The notes under the pieces: generated by a model
The model's database searches: none
What the model saw: only the letters and a program-made list of their open reading frames with translations
What the model was told of the DNA's origin: nothing
Made by a program: the position numbers and the translations under genes
Assembly (NCBI GenBank): GCA_000720995.1
Contig: JOEL01000036.1
Span: 62,001 to 126,000, forward strand
Direction: 5' to 3'
Source: Streptomyces celluloflavus
GTDB lineage: Bacteria > Actinomycetota > Actinomycetes > Streptomycetales > Streptomycetaceae
DNA: 64,000 bases
Shown here: positions 1 to 9,173 of the stretch, in pieces
How positions within the stretch are numbered: position 1 is the first letter of the stretch
Layout: each line of letters starts with the position of its first letter

Positions 1-606
1 CCCGGTCACAACCTTGGCGAGGGCACCGCCACCGGTGTGCATACCACCGTGCGGACGCCCGCCACGGTCCCAGCCGCGGTCCCAGCCGCGGTCGTGGTCC
101 CGGCCGCGGTCCCAGCCGTGGTCCCGACCGCGGTCACGGTCACGGTCGTGGTCACGGTCACGGTCCCAGTCCCCGGTCACGATCATGGACAGGGCACCGC
201 CACCGGTGTGGACGCCGCCGTGCGGCCGGCCACCCCGACGGCCGTGGTCGTGGTCCCAGCCGCGGTCCCAGCCACGCCCGCGGTCGTGGTCCCGACCCCG
301 GTCGTGGTCACGGCCACGGCCACGGTCGTGGTCCCGACCGCGGTCACGGTCACGGCCCCGGTCGTGGTCCCGGCCACGGTCGTGGTCACGGCCCCGGTCA
401 CGGTCACGCCCGCGGTCGTGGTCCCGACCCCGGTCGTGGTCACGACCCCGGTCACGGTCACGGTCGCGGTCGTGGTCCCGGCTGTGGCCCGGACCGCCGT
501 CCGTGCCCAGGCTCTCGGTCAGTGTGATGGCATTCGCCGCGGGAGAGGTGATCGCGAGGACCGCCGTGATGGCGGCCGAGGCGAACAAGGTGCGGGCAGT
601 GCGCAT
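1..606 (-). CDS. secreted Asp/Arg/His-rich repeat protein (3' end cut by window edge)
   Basis: Reading from the ATG at 606 the frame stays open to base 1, so 202 codons are visible and the C-terminus lies outside. AAAGGAAAAA precedes the start. Residues 1-27 form a signal peptide ending in SPAANA. From about residue 47 the chain is built of short DHDRGRD and DRDRGRD units with occasional DRGWD. A module GGRPHGGVHTGGGALS followed by MIVTGD appears near residues 123-143 and again, slightly changed, at the window edge, so the protein has at least two repeat-plus-module blocks. The alternating acidic/basic/His composition suggests a surface or metal-binding role, but that is inference; I do not recognise a named family. 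The plus-strand frames over this stretch are shadows of the repeat. Confidence 0.8.
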   Translation of the reverse strand, partial: MRTARTLFASAAITAVLAITSPAANAITLTESLGTDGGPGHSRDHDRDRDRDRGRDHDRGRDHDRGRDRDRGRDHDRGRDHDRGRDRDRGRDHDRGRGRDHDRGRDHDRGRGWDRGWDHDHGRRGGRPHGGVHTGGGALSMIVTGDWDRDRDHDRDRDRGRDHGWDRGRDHDRGWDRGWDRGGRPHGGMHTGGGALAKVVTG

Positions 607-1808
607 GGGGAATTTTTCCTTTCGCCGCGTCTGCGAGGGCCGACACGTCATCGGCTCATGGCATCGCAGTAGCGACGTGATCACCGTCAGTCGGATCGCG
701 ACTCGGCACCACCGGAGAACGCCGCAGTCGAGTTACTCCCTGGGCCCTTCGGGTTGCCCGGGGCCCGCAATTCACCCATTGGGCGGCGCGCGGCGCCTCA
801 GCGGCGTCATCACGTTGGGGTAGCGGCCGCTCCCGCGACGGATTCCGGTGGGTCGCCGCGGCCGCTGCGGACAGCCGAGCGGCCCGGTACGAGCCCCGGC
901 CGCCGGGTTGAGCGGAACCAGCCGCGCAACCGCGACAAGGGCCGGTCACCTGGGCACAAGGGCCGATCGCCCCGGCACGGAGACCGCTTGCCTTGGCACG
1001 GTGGCGGCGACGGTGGCGCTGGACGGGCTCGCCCCTGCGACGGCGGGGGGCCGGGCGACTCGGAGTACCGGGGTCCGGTGCCGCCGCAGATAGGGGGAGC
1101 GGGCGCCTGGCAGAGGGAGGCGGGTTCCGGGGCTGCTCGGGTCGGCCGCGTCCGGCATCGAGGACGCGCCCCCAACCAGCTTTCACATACGGGAACTTGA
1201 GGTGCCCCAGCCCACTCCTCCCCCTCCCCGTCCGCTTCTCCCCTGCCGCCTGCCCTGTGGCGGCGACGGCACGGCGCACCCGGTTCACGCGATCCGGATC
1301 ACCCCATCTCCCCCTGACCGTGCCCTCACCGCCGGCCGGGGTACAGACTCCACGGTCACAACAACGCCTCCACGTAAGCCTGTTGAGACAGTGCATGCTT
1401 TCACCGAGCTCTCCTGGACAGCACTCGGGCGGGAAGCCGCCCGCCGCCCGCACCGATCTCCACCACCGGCCGCTACTTCCGCCACGACCGCACCGTCCTG
1501 CACTGCATCGCCCTCGCGCACCGCACCGCCATCGCACACCGCCCCACCCTTCGACAACGCTCCACCGCTCACGCCACCGACAGATCGCACACAGCGGGGC
1601 TCGTTCCCCGCTTGTACAGGCCGCTCTTCAACGGCGCGCCCCCGTGCGCGTACCGGCCCGACAAGCCTGGGACCCCGGCACGGGCGACGGCGTGCCCGCT
1701 GCCGGGTTGACCTCTCACGGCCCGTCCGCCGGAGCCCGTGGAACGGCACGGCACGTACCTGCCGGTGATCACGGGGCCGGTGGGGCGCGGGATCGTACTG
1801 TGGCGACC
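607..1808. other. 1.2-kb stretch without a convincing gene
   Basis: Open frames exist on both strands here, but they are Arg/Pro/Ala-rich with no recognisable domain and no good ribosome binding site. The part next to 606 must hold the promoter of the repeat protein. The pyrimidine-rich part from about 1200 to 1600 shows no clear structure. It could include a decayed gene that I cannot recognise. Confidence 0.5.
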
Positions 1809-3047
1809 ATGCCCCTTCGCCATGGCGGAAATCAGCGCTTCGGATATCCGGTGGCGGCGGTCGTGTTCGCCATCGGGATGGCCGGCACGACGCTGCCCAC
1901 GCCGTTGTACGGGCTCTACCGCGAGCAGCTCGGGTTCTCCGAACTGATGGTGACCGTGGTCTTCGCCGCGTACGCCGTCGGTGTGATCACCGTTCTCCTC
2001 CTCGCGGGCAACCTCTCCGACGTGGTGGGCCGGCGTCCGGTGCTGCTGTGCGCGCTGGGGCTGTCGGCGGCCAGCGCGCTCTGCTTCCTCTTCGAGGGCG
2101 GGGTGCCGATGCTGCTGGTGGGGCGGGTGTTGTCCGGGTTTGCCGCCGGGCTGTTCAGCGGCACCGCGACGGCCACCGTGCTGGAGCTGGCGAAGCCCGG
2201 CCAGGAGGCGCGCGCGGGGTTCGCGGCGACGGCGGCGAACATGGGCGGCCTGGGCTGCGGTCCGCTGCTGGCCGGGCTGCTCGCCCAGTACACGCCGTGG
2301 CCGCTGAGCCTGCCCTTCGTCGTACACCTGGCACTGCTGGCCGTCGCGGGCGTCCTGACCTGGCTCGTACCGGAGACCGTTCGGACCGCCCGGACCACTC
2401 GGACCGACGGGACCACGGGCCGGGGGCAGCGGCCCCTGCGATCCGCACGACGGCGTCCGGCGGCGCTCCGGGTGCCGCCCGAGGTCCGTGGGGTCTTCGC
2501 GCCCTCGGCGATCGCCGCGTTCGCCGGTTTCGCGCTGCTGGGGCTCTTCACCGCGGTGGCGCCGAGCTTCGTGGGCCAGACCCTGGGCGTGCGCAATCTG
2601 GCCGTCTCGGGCGCGGTCGTCTTCACCGTGTTCCTGGGCTCAACCGCCGGGCAGTCCTTGACGGGACGGCTGGGCATCACCAGGGCCCTGCCGGGCGGCT
2701 GCCTGGTGCTGGTGGCGGGCCTGCTCCTGGTCGGCGCATCCCTGGTGGTGGAATCGCTGCCGCTGCTCGTCATCGGGGCGGTGCTCGGCGGCACCGGCCA
2801 GGGCCTGGCCTTCCGGGCCGCCCTGACCGCTGTGAGCGCCGCGGCACCGCCCGAGCACCGGGGCGGCACCATCTCGGCGTTCTTCGTCATCGCCTATCTG
2901 GGCATCTCGCTGCCGGTCGTCGGAGTCGGCGCGCTGACCCTGTGGCTGGGCCTGCGCGGTGCGGGCCTGACATTCGCCGGCTGCGTCATCGTCCTCGCCG
3001 CGTGCGTCGGCCGCTACGTACTGCGCCGACCGCCGACGGAGAGGTGA
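1809..3047 (+). CDS. MFS transporter
   Basis: A 412-residue polytopic membrane protein of the major facilitator superfamily, probably a proton-driven drug or metabolite exporter with 12 transmembrane segments. After helix 2 the motif A loop GNLSDVVGRRP is clear. The second half starts after a cytoplasmic Arg/Thr-rich loop around residues 190-220, which contains a Thr-Arg-Thr low-complexity run. I chose the ATG at 1809; a GTG at 1800 is also in frame and no strong ribosome binding site decides between them. A much longer upstream frame exists but is low-complexity and does not look coding. The gene stands alone, convergent with the chitinase. The substrate cannot be read from the sequence. Confidence 0.85.
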   Translation: MPLRHGGNQRFGYPVAAVVFAIGMAGTTLPTPLYGLYREQLGFSELMVTVVFAAYAVGVITVLLLAGNLSDVVGRRPVLLCALGLSAASALCFLFEGGVPMLLVGRVLSGFAAGLFSGTATATVLELAKPGQEARAGFAATAANMGGLGCGPLLAGLLAQYTPWPLSLPFVVHLALLAVAGVLTWLVPETVRTARTTRTDGTTGRGQRPLRSARRRPAALRVPPEVRGVFAPSAIAAFAGFALLGLFTAVAPSFVGQTLGVRNLAVSGAVVFTVFLGSTAGQSLTGRLGITRALPGGCLVLVAGLLLVGASLVVESLPLLVIGAVLGGTGQGLAFRAALTAVSAAAPPEHRGGTISAFFVIAYLGISLPVVGVGALTLWLGLRGAGLTFAGCVIVLAACVGRYVLRRPPTER

Positions 3048-3138
3048 CCGCCGGACCGTCCGAAGCGGTGAGCAGCCGCCGAATCGACCACTCACCGCCC
3101 CGTGCCGGCCACCGCGTCAGCGGCCTCGCCGGCCGGTG

Positions 3139-3873
3139 TCAGCAGCTCAGATTGCCGCCGGGCTCGGTACCCAGGATCTGTACGAAACTCACGTAACTGT
3201 TGATCCGGCTCTGCACCTGTCCCGGGTTACCGCCATTGCACTCGATCGCACCGTTGATACTGCGGATCGTCTCGCCGAAACCGGCTCCGTTGACCATGGC
3301 GTCGTGCGCGGTCATCGTCCCCGGACCCTTCTGGGTGTTCCAGTACCAGAGGGCGGTCTTCCAGGCCACCGCGGCGTCCCGCTCCACCAGATAGGGGTTG
3401 TTGAGCAGGTCGATGCCGAGCGCGTCGCCCGCTGCCTTGTAATTGAAGTTCCAGCTCAGCTGGATCGGGCCCCGCCCGTAGTACGCGGCCTGACCGGCCG
3501 GGCAGCCGTACGGCTGGGTGGCGTCGCAGTAATGCGGATAGTTGCCGGTGTTCTGCTCCACCACATAGACGAGGCCACCGGTTTCATGGCTGACGTTCGC
3601 GAGGAAAGCCGCGGCTTCCTGGCGTTTGACGGTGTCGCTTCCGGTGTTCGCGAACTCCGGATAGGCGCTGAGGGCCGCCGTCAGGCCACTGTAGGTGTAG
3701 AAGGAATTCCGCTGCGGGAACATCTGCGTGAACTGCGCTTCGCTGACGACGAACCCGGCGAATGGTGCGCGGGCTCCGGAGACGGACGCCGTCGCCGCCG
3801 CGGTCGGTATGAAGAGGGCTACGCCTATGGCCAGGAAGACGGCGCTCAGCAGCGCCGCGATACGAGACTTCAC
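3139..3873 (-). CDS. secreted GH19 chitinase
   Basis: A 244-residue exported chitinase that hydrolyses beta-1,4-GlcNAc bonds in chitin outside the cell. The GTG start at 3873 follows AAGGAG at an 8-base gap. Residues 1-29 are a signal peptide. The catalytic module fills the rest (FVVSEAQFTQMFPQRNSFYT at its start), with HETGG giving E97 and VVEQN giving E106. The nine-residue spacing matches the two catalytic glutamates of Streptomyces family 19 enzymes such as ChiG. YYGRGPIQLSWNFNY is also typical. There is no chitin-binding domain, so this is a short, single-domain type. The upstream DNA to about 4000 is a GGTGTGGG-like low-complexity stretch rather than a recognisable operator. Confidence 0.93.
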   Translation of the reverse strand: MKSRIAALLSAVFLAIGVALFIPTAAATASVSGARAPFAGFVVSEAQFTQMFPQRNSFYTYSGLTAALSAYPEFANTGSDTVKRQEAAAFLANVSHETGGLVYVVEQNTGNYPHYCDATQPYGCPAGQAAYYGRGPIQLSWNFNYKAAGDALGIDLLNNPYLVERDAAVAWKTALWYWNTQKGPGTMTAHDAMVNGAGFGETIRSINGAIECNGGNPGQVQSRINSYVSFVQILGTEPGGNLSC

Positions 3874-4305
3874 TACGGTGACTCCTTGACCCCAACCGAA
3901 CCGGTTGGCAATGGTGTGGGAATTTCCGCTGGCGTTGGTGTGGGCATGGGTACGGGATTGGCGGGCGTGCGAACAATTGCAGGTGCGGTTCCAGGCACGG
4001 AAACCGGCAGAGCAGACCGCACGATCCGCAAGCCGACCGCGGCGCCGCGCCCAACGACCCAGCCGCGTCCGTCACTTCACCGCACGCCGCACACATTCCA
4101 TCCCAGGAAACAGAAACGGAACACACAGAACATATGAAGCACCCGGGGCTTATGAAGTATGTGAACCAAAGGGGCGGAATGGGGGTGAGTGAGCGGACCG
4201 AGCCGTATGGCAGTGGATGCTGACGACGCCTGGACCCGCTCAGGCTATGGGCGTGGTGGCGAGCGCGTCCATAGCGCCCCACGGAGCGCGGCACCGTTCG
4301 GCCGC

Positions 4306-4950
4306 CTATGCCTGTCCGGTACGCGCGCCCTCGCCGTATCCCTCACCGGATCCCTCACCCTGGCCGCCCGGCAAGTCCTCCAGCAGGCTACCGAGAACGC
4401 CGAGCACCAATTCGCACACCGCGTCGGGGTCGGCGCTCGCGAGCGGCTCCTTGGCGACGACCACTCGCATCAAGCCAATTCCCAGCAGCCAGGAGAGCGC
4501 CAAATCGGCGCGCAATCCACCATTTTCGGCCTGCGAGAGCGTCGCCAGGACCTCTGCGTACTCCTTCCCCAGCCCACGGAACGCTTCCGCGATCTCGTCG
4601 CTGCCGCCGATGGACCGCAGGCACACCTCCAACGAGCGGTCGGTGGAGGGCCCGCCGCTGACCAACATGCCGCGCAGCGCGACCTCGAACAGCTTGTCCG
4701 CGGAGGTGGCCTGCAGCTGCTCCTGGCCGCCACGCGCCATCACCTCCCCGAGCAGCGCTTTCTTCGAACCGAAGTACCGGAACAGCAGGGCCTGGTTGAC
4801 CCCGGCCCGCGCGGCGATGTCGCGTACGGTCGCGCGCTCGTAACCGCGTTCCGCGAACAGATCCGACGCCGCCTTGAGCAGCAGCAGCCGGGTGCCTTGC
4901 GCGTCCCGGCGGCGCTCACCCGCCTCGCTGTCGTACGAGGACTCCCCCAT
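4306..4950 (-). CDS. TetR-family regulator, divergent from P450
   Basis: A 214-residue TetR repressor. The N-terminal helix-turn-helix runs about residues 15-62 (RATVRDIAARAGVNQALLFR then YFGSKKALL), followed by a ligand-binding C-terminal domain. The ATG at 4950 follows GAGAGGAG; a longer upstream frame to 5340 runs antisense to the P450 and is not used. The last 20 residues are a Gly/Glu low-complexity tail (GQGEGSGEGYGEG). The gene lies back to back with the P450-ferredoxin pair, and a perfect inverted repeat sits in the shared gap at 5031-5046, so the natural reading is that it controls the P450 and perhaps itself. Confidence 0.9.
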   Translation of the reverse strand: MGESSYDSEAGERRRDAQGTRLLLLKAASDLFAERGYERATVRDIAARAGVNQALLFRYFGSKKALLGEVMARGGQEQLQATSADKLFEVALRGMLVSGGPSTDRSLEVCLRSIGGSDEIAEAFRGLGKEYAEVLATLSQAENGGLRADLALSWLLGIGLMRVVVAKEPLASADPDAVCELVLGVLGSLLEDLPGGQGEGSGEGYGEGARTGQA

Positions 4951-4999
4951 CACCACACTCCTCTCCGGCGGCCTGTCGGACGACGGCCACAATGCATCG

Positions 5000-5028
5000 T
5001 TGACCGCCCCAAGAGCGCGGCCTATCTT
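5000..5028 (+). promoter_or_regulatory. promoter of P450-ferredoxin operon
   Basis: TTGACC (5000-5005), a 17-base spacer and TATCTT (5023-5028) form a good sigma-70/HrdB-type promoter. The start of transcription would fall at about 5035, inside the adjacent palindrome. Confidence 0.65.
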
Positions 5029-5030
5029 GC

Positions 5031-5046
5031 GTAAGCAGGTGCTTAC
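5031..5046. promoter_or_regulatory. probable TetR operator
   Basis: GTAAGCAGGTGCTTAC is a perfect 7-bp inverted repeat with a 2-bp centre. It begins three bases after the -10 box of the P450 promoter and covers the predicted transcription start. A bound TetR dimer would block initiation. Confidence 0.7.
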
Positions 5047-5061
5047 ACAAGGGAGGTCACA

Positions 5062-6252
5062 TTGACCACGGCTGACACAGCACCCGTCTCCTACCCCTTC
5101 AACATGCCCGAGAGCCTTGCGCTCTCCGAAGAGTATGACCAGGCCCGCAACCGGCCCGGCCTGCTGAAGGTACGTATGACCTATGGCGAACCGGCCTGGC
5201 TCGTCACCCGTTACACCGAGGCCCGCTTCGTCCTCGGCGACCAGCGGTTCAGCCGGGCCGAGAGCGCTCGGCGCGACGAGCCCCGGCAGTCCGAAGGGAG
5301 TCGCGACGGTGGCATCCTGAGCATGGATCCGCCCGATCACACCCGGCTGCGCTCACTCGTCGCGAAGGCATTCACCGTCCGTCAGGTGGAGAACCTCAGG
5401 CCGCGGGTCAAAGAGCTGACCCACGAACTCCTCGACGAATTGGAAGCCGCGGGACCGCCCGCCGACCTGGTGGACCGCTACGCCCTACCCATCCCGGTCG
5501 CCGTCATCTGCCAATTGCTCGGCGTACCGGCCGAGGACCGTCCGCGATTCCGGGTGTGGAGCGACGCCGCGCTGTCGACGAGTTCCCTGACGGCCGAGGA
5601 ATTCGAGGCCAACCGCGAAGAACTCCGCGCCTATATGGGACAGTTGGTCGAGGAACACCGAAGGGCCCCGCAGGACGATCTGATGACGGGCCTCATCGAT
5701 GCCCGGGACGTCGACGACCGGCTCTCGGAACTCGAACTCATCGACCTGTGCATCGCCGTACTCGTCGCCGGGCATGAGACCACCGCCACCCAGATCCCCA
5801 ATTTCGTTCTCGCGCTCATGGACAATCCGGGCCAACTCGCCGCGCTGCGCGCCAAGCCGGAACTCATCGGCACCGCCGTGGAGGAGTTGCTGCGGTTCGT
5901 CCCGTTGGGCAGCGGCGCGGGCCAGGCCCGGTACGCAATGGAAGACATCGAGGTCGGCGGCACACTGATACGCGCCGGATCACCCGTTCTGGTCGCCGTG
6001 GGCGCCGCCAACCGCGATGCGCTGCGCTTCGACTCGCCGGGCACGCTGGACATCACCCGGACCGGCAATCAGCATCTGGGATTCGGCCACGGCGTTCACC
6101 ACTGCCTGGGCGCACCGCTGGCCCGGCTGGAACTCCAGGAAGCACTGAGCGCCCTCATCAACCGGTTCCCGAAGCTGCATCTGGCCGGCGATGTGGAATG
6201 GAAGACCGAGATGCTGGTGCGCGGGCCGCGGGTCATGCCGGTGGGGTGGTGA
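5062..6252 (+). CDS. cytochrome P450
   Basis: A 396-residue soluble bacterial P450 that would hydroxylate a small molecule using electrons from the ferredoxin encoded just downstream. It starts at TTG 5062 after GGGAGG. Key motifs are AGHETTA in the I helix (oxygen activation), the K-helix EELLRF and the heme loop FGHGVHHCLGAPLARLE with the axial cysteine at about residue 348. The architecture fits the CYP105/107-like actinobacterial group; subfamily and substrate are not determined. The stop is 6 bases before the ferredoxin ATG, so the two are co-transcribed. Expression is probably set by the divergent TetR acting at 5031-5046. Confidence 0.93.
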   Translation: MTTADTAPVSYPFNMPESLALSEEYDQARNRPGLLKVRMTYGEPAWLVTRYTEARFVLGDQRFSRAESARRDEPRQSEGSRDGGILSMDPPDHTRLRSLVAKAFTVRQVENLRPRVKELTHELLDELEAAGPPADLVDRYALPIPVAVICQLLGVPAEDRPRFRVWSDAALSTSSLTAEEFEANREELRAYMGQLVEEHRRAPQDDLMTGLIDARDVDDRLSELELIDLCIAVLVAGHETTATQIPNFVLALMDNPGQLAALRAKPELIGTAVEELLRFVPLGSGAGQARYAMEDIEVGGTLIRAGSPVLVAVGAANRDALRFDSPGTLDITRTGNQHLGFGHGVHHCLGAPLARLELQEALSALINRFPKLHLAGDVEWKTEMLVRGPRVMPVGW

Positions 6253-6258
6253 GCACCT

Positions 6259-6474
6259 ATGACGTGGCAGGTCGCGATCGACTCGCACCACTGCATGGCC
6301 TCCGGAGTCTGCGCCGGCACAGCACCTGACCTGTTCGCCCTCGACGGCACCCACGCCCGGCCGGTGAACACCGATATCGCGCCCGACGAACGCGCCCTGG
6401 ACGCCGCCGATGTCTGCCCGGCGATGGCCATCACCATCCACGACGGCACGGAAGCCATCGGGCCTCGTCCCTAG
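6259..6474 (+). CDS. [3Fe-4S]-type ferredoxin
   Basis: A 71-residue ferredoxin with CMASGVC (Cys12, Cys18) and a distal Cys-Pro (Cys53), the three-cysteine pattern of the single-cluster ferredoxins that serve Streptomyces P450s. It starts 6 bases after the P450 stop. No ferredoxin reductase lies nearby, so electrons must come from a reductase elsewhere. Confidence 0.9.
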   Translation: MTWQVAIDSHHCMASGVCAGTAPDLFALDGTHARPVNTDIAPDERALDAADVCPAMAITIHDGTEAIGPRP

Positions 6475-7097
6475 GGGCTTCAGGAGCCTCCTAGTCCGGC
6501 CGGGCGCCCCGGCTCTCCACCCGCCTCCTTTTGTCCCGCGCTTCTCATCCCCTTCGCCGCGCTTCTCCCTGCGGCGGCGTCATCGCCGTCGGTCACCGCC
6601 GCCCTACCCTCGCGGTGATGGCCGACGACGAACGCGGCGCTAATCTCCCGCCGAAGAGGGCCGTAGCGCGGGCCGCCGGCACGGACCGCCCGGAGGCAGG
6701 AATTGCCCGCACCGTCTCAACTCGCGCCGCGATCGGGGAACACCACTGCCCGTAGGTGTTCCGGCGAGTTCCGGTATTCCCGATCACGTTCCTGGACAGT
6801 GGCATCGGCGGTGTCGGCGGAGGCTGCAGTGCGCCTGGCGGCAGTGAGCGCGTACGTGGCCACGTACGGAGCGTGCCTCGCGACGTGGGTGGTCGCGGCG
6901 GCGCGAACCGCGTCCTGACCGGTGTGGCGGGCAGCGGCATACGCGGCGAATGCGGCGGCCCGCGCCTTTCACCTGGCTCATGCTGTCCAATTCGTTCGCC
7001 AGGGAGACACCTGCCCTGGGGCCGCCAACGGAATGGTCTCCGAGGTGGTCGAAATACGGGAGACCACGGAAAGCGACCCGTGCCAGCATGCCGGTTC
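6475..7097. other. 620-bp intergenic stretch
   Basis: No frame here has a recognisable domain. An imperfect CTAGG...CCTAG inverted repeat just after the ferredoxin stop could be a terminator. The rest presumably carries the promoter of the phosphotransferase gene; I see no confident -10/-35 pair. Confidence 0.4.
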
Positions 7098-8108
7098 ATG
7101 GAAGACGACGAGAACGGCCAGGAGGCACTGGCGGCAATTGCCGCTCGGCATCGGATCCCCGCCGAGGAGGTACGGCCCATCCCTTCGGGAGTGGCCAACC
7201 ACGTTTACCTCCTCGGGGACCACATGGTGCTGCGAATCCCTCGGACGGAGGCTTTCGTCGCCGACCTCGTCAAGGAGGCGGCGGTCATCCCCGCCGCGCG
7301 GCGCGCCGGGGTACTCACCCCCGAAGTCATCACCTTCGATGACACCCGCTCCGAGATGAACGTGCCCTATATGGTGCTCGGCCGGGCACCAGGGGTCGAT
7401 CTCGCACAACTCGAACTGTCCGAGACGGCGACGCAGAAGGTCCTTCACCAGGTGGGACGGGAGTTGGCCAAGCTCCACCGGCTCTCTCCTGCCGCCCCAG
7501 CGGCCACAGCCACAGCGATGGAGCTTCCCGGCGTTCCCATGGACCGTGCGGCCGGGGATCCCCGGTCGCTGGTGGCCCGTCTGCTGGCCTATGGACACCT
7601 GGACGCATCCGCCGCTCGCTGGCTCACCGAATGGTTCGACCGGCTGTCGGAACATCTTCCCGCCGAACCACAGCAGACCCTGGTGCACGGTGACATCGCC
7701 CCGCAGAATCTCCTCGTCTCCCCCGGGACGACGGACCTCACCGGCATCGTGGACTGGGGCGACGCCCAGTGGGCCGACCCCGCGACCGAATTCGCCAAGT
7801 TTCCGCTGAGCGCCGTTCCCGCCATGCTCGACGGATATCGGGGACAACAGGGAGATCCGGGTGATCCGGGTGATCCGGGGTATCGAATGGAGACCGCTGA
7901 AGAACCACCGGCGAGGACCCACGCCTGGGAGGCACGGGTGCTGTGGCACCACCTCCACTGGGCCCTCGGCCGCCTGATGGATCCCGTCCCCAGGCCCGGT
8001 GAACGCCACTGGACCGCGCCACCCGCGAGCCGGCTCCTCAGCATCTTGCGCTTCTTCGCCGCGGCGCCACCCACACCGTGGTCCGCCCTGGCCCAGCCAG
8101 TGCGCTGA
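7098..8108 (+). CDS. aminoglycoside-phosphotransferase-family (APH) kinase
   Basis: A 336-residue protein of the APH/choline-kinase fold. The nucleotide-binding N-lobe includes HMVLRIPR. The Brenner motif LVHGDIAPQNLLV supplies the catalytic Asp and Asn, and IVDWGDAQWADPATEF supplies the Mg-binding Asp. Such proteins phosphorylate aminoglycosides, macrolides or metabolites; the substrate is unknown here. An ATG at 7098 gives the usual family length; the open frame runs further upstream but without homology. Near residues 250-262 a GDPGDPGDPG run encoded by a 9-bp tandem repeat interrupts the domain, one of several repeat expansions in this window. Confidence 0.85.
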   Translation: MEDDENGQEALAAIAARHRIPAEEVRPIPSGVANHVYLLGDHMVLRIPRTEAFVADLVKEAAVIPAARRAGVLTPEVITFDDTRSEMNVPYMVLGRAPGVDLAQLELSETATQKVLHQVGRELAKLHRLSPAAPAATATAMELPGVPMDRAAGDPRSLVARLLAYGHLDASAARWLTEWFDRLSEHLPAEPQQTLVHGDIAPQNLLVSPGTTDLTGIVDWGDAQWADPATEFAKFPLSAVPAMLDGYRGQQGDPGDPGDPGYRMETAEEPPARTHAWEARVLWHHLHWALGRLMDPVPRPGERHWTAPPASRLLSILRFFAAAPPTPWSALAQPVR

Positions 8109-8230
8109 GGTCGGGGACCGGCCGCTCTCGGCATCGCGCCGTGCCACGTCACGGCCTGTCTCTGCCCGGACGTGGCACGCGGGTCAAGCCCCAATGAGCA
8201 GTTGGCGCATCCCCACCTGCCCACCGTAGC

Positions 8231-9040
8231 TCACCGATCCCGGGCCTTACGGCGTCGTCGTGGGCGGCACACGCAGCCGGGGGCGCCCTCGCGGATCTGG
8301 CGATAGGTGGGAGCGACGTCCCGGCCGCAGTGGGCGCAGCGGCAGGGCCACGGCTCGTAGGCGCCGGGGCAGGGCACGAGCGGGATCAGGCCGGCGGCAT
8401 GCATGAGGCGCTCGGCTACGGTGCCGACACCAGTGCCCATGCCCGTGCCCGTACCGGTACCGCTGCTGATGTCCGTACCGACGCCGGCCGGAGGCTGCAT
8501 CGGCTGCGCCGGATGGGTCAGCTGAGGGGGGTACGCCACGTCTCCCGCGGGCGGCTGCTCCGCGCGCACCGGGAATTCGGGCTCCCAGGAAGCAGCGTGC
8601 GGGGCGACCGGAGAGACCGGATGGTCAAAGCTCGCGGAATCGGAACCCGAGGAGTCGGAACCCGAGAAGTCGGAGCCCGAGGGATCGGGACGCGGAATAT
8701 CAGGCATCGGCAGAGCCGGCAGCCGTGGGTCCGGCCCAACCGGAGGCGCCACCGTGGCGTCCGGCACCGGGGTCGGTGCAGGAATGGATGTACGGGTCGG
8801 CGTCGGGGATTGCGACGGGAGTGACGGCTGCTCGGGCGGTGCCGGTGGGGCGTGGTCACCGGCGTGCCATTGATGCAGGCAGTCGGCGCACCACCACAGC
8901 AGTTCGCCGCCTCCGTAGACGCCCTCGTCCTCCCACAGCAGGTCGGTGCTGCCGCAAGAGGGGCAAGGCGTGGGTGGGGTACGGCGCAGCCGTGCGCGGA
9001 GGTTCATGAGTGGGACCTGGTCATGGTTCTCCGACTTCAT
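8231..9040 (-). CDS. zinc-ribbon protein with proline-rich linker
   Basis: A 269-residue protein of unknown function. The N-terminus has a zinc ribbon, CPSCGS near residue 27 and CADC near residue 52. The middle (about 65-205) is Pro/Ser/Thr-rich and disordered, with SGSDFSGSDSSGSDS and GTGTGTGMGTGVGT repeats. The C-terminus has a second Cys cluster, CRCAHCGRD and CVC, and ends in a basic tail RRRRKARDR. A later ATG at 9007 is an alternative start; neither has a strong ribosome binding site. Two metal ribbons joined by a long flexible linker suggest nucleic-acid or protein binding, but this is inference. Confidence 0.7.
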   Translation of the reverse strand: MKSENHDQVPLMNLRARLRRTPPTPCPSCGSTDLLWEDEGVYGGGELLWWCADCLHQWHAGDHAPPAPPEQPSLPSQSPTPTRTSIPAPTPVPDATVAPPVGPDPRLPALPMPDIPRPDPSGSDFSGSDSSGSDSASFDHPVSPVAPHAASWEPEFPVRAEQPPAGDVAYPPQLTHPAQPMQPPAGVGTDISSGTGTGTGMGTGVGTVAERLMHAAGLIPLVPCPGAYEPWPCRCAHCGRDVAPTYRQIREGAPGCVCRPRRRRKARDR

Positions 9041-9173
9041 CTGTTCGGCGCTGTGGTGGCAAGGGTTCGTCGTGCCGCGGTCTGCCGGTCGGCAGCCGCT
9101 CGGTCGGGTCGGGTCGGCTGTTCAGGCTTGTGGCCCGGGAAGCCGACAACACGTCTGTGATGGGGTGGACGGC

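Noticed and set aside
1-500. Regular repeats that could suggest a CRISPR array
   Set aside because: No constant repeat with unique spacers; the periodicity is the codons of DHDRGRD units.
14-823. Arg/Ser/Pro-repeat and Val/Ala/Pro/Thr-repeat frames on the plus strand
   Set aside because: They are shadows of the minus-strand repeat protein, which alone has a signal peptide and ribosome binding site.
993-1808. Long N-terminal extension of the MFS frame
   Set aside because: Pro/Arg/His-rich with no similarity to transporters; helix 1 begins right after the ATG at 1809.
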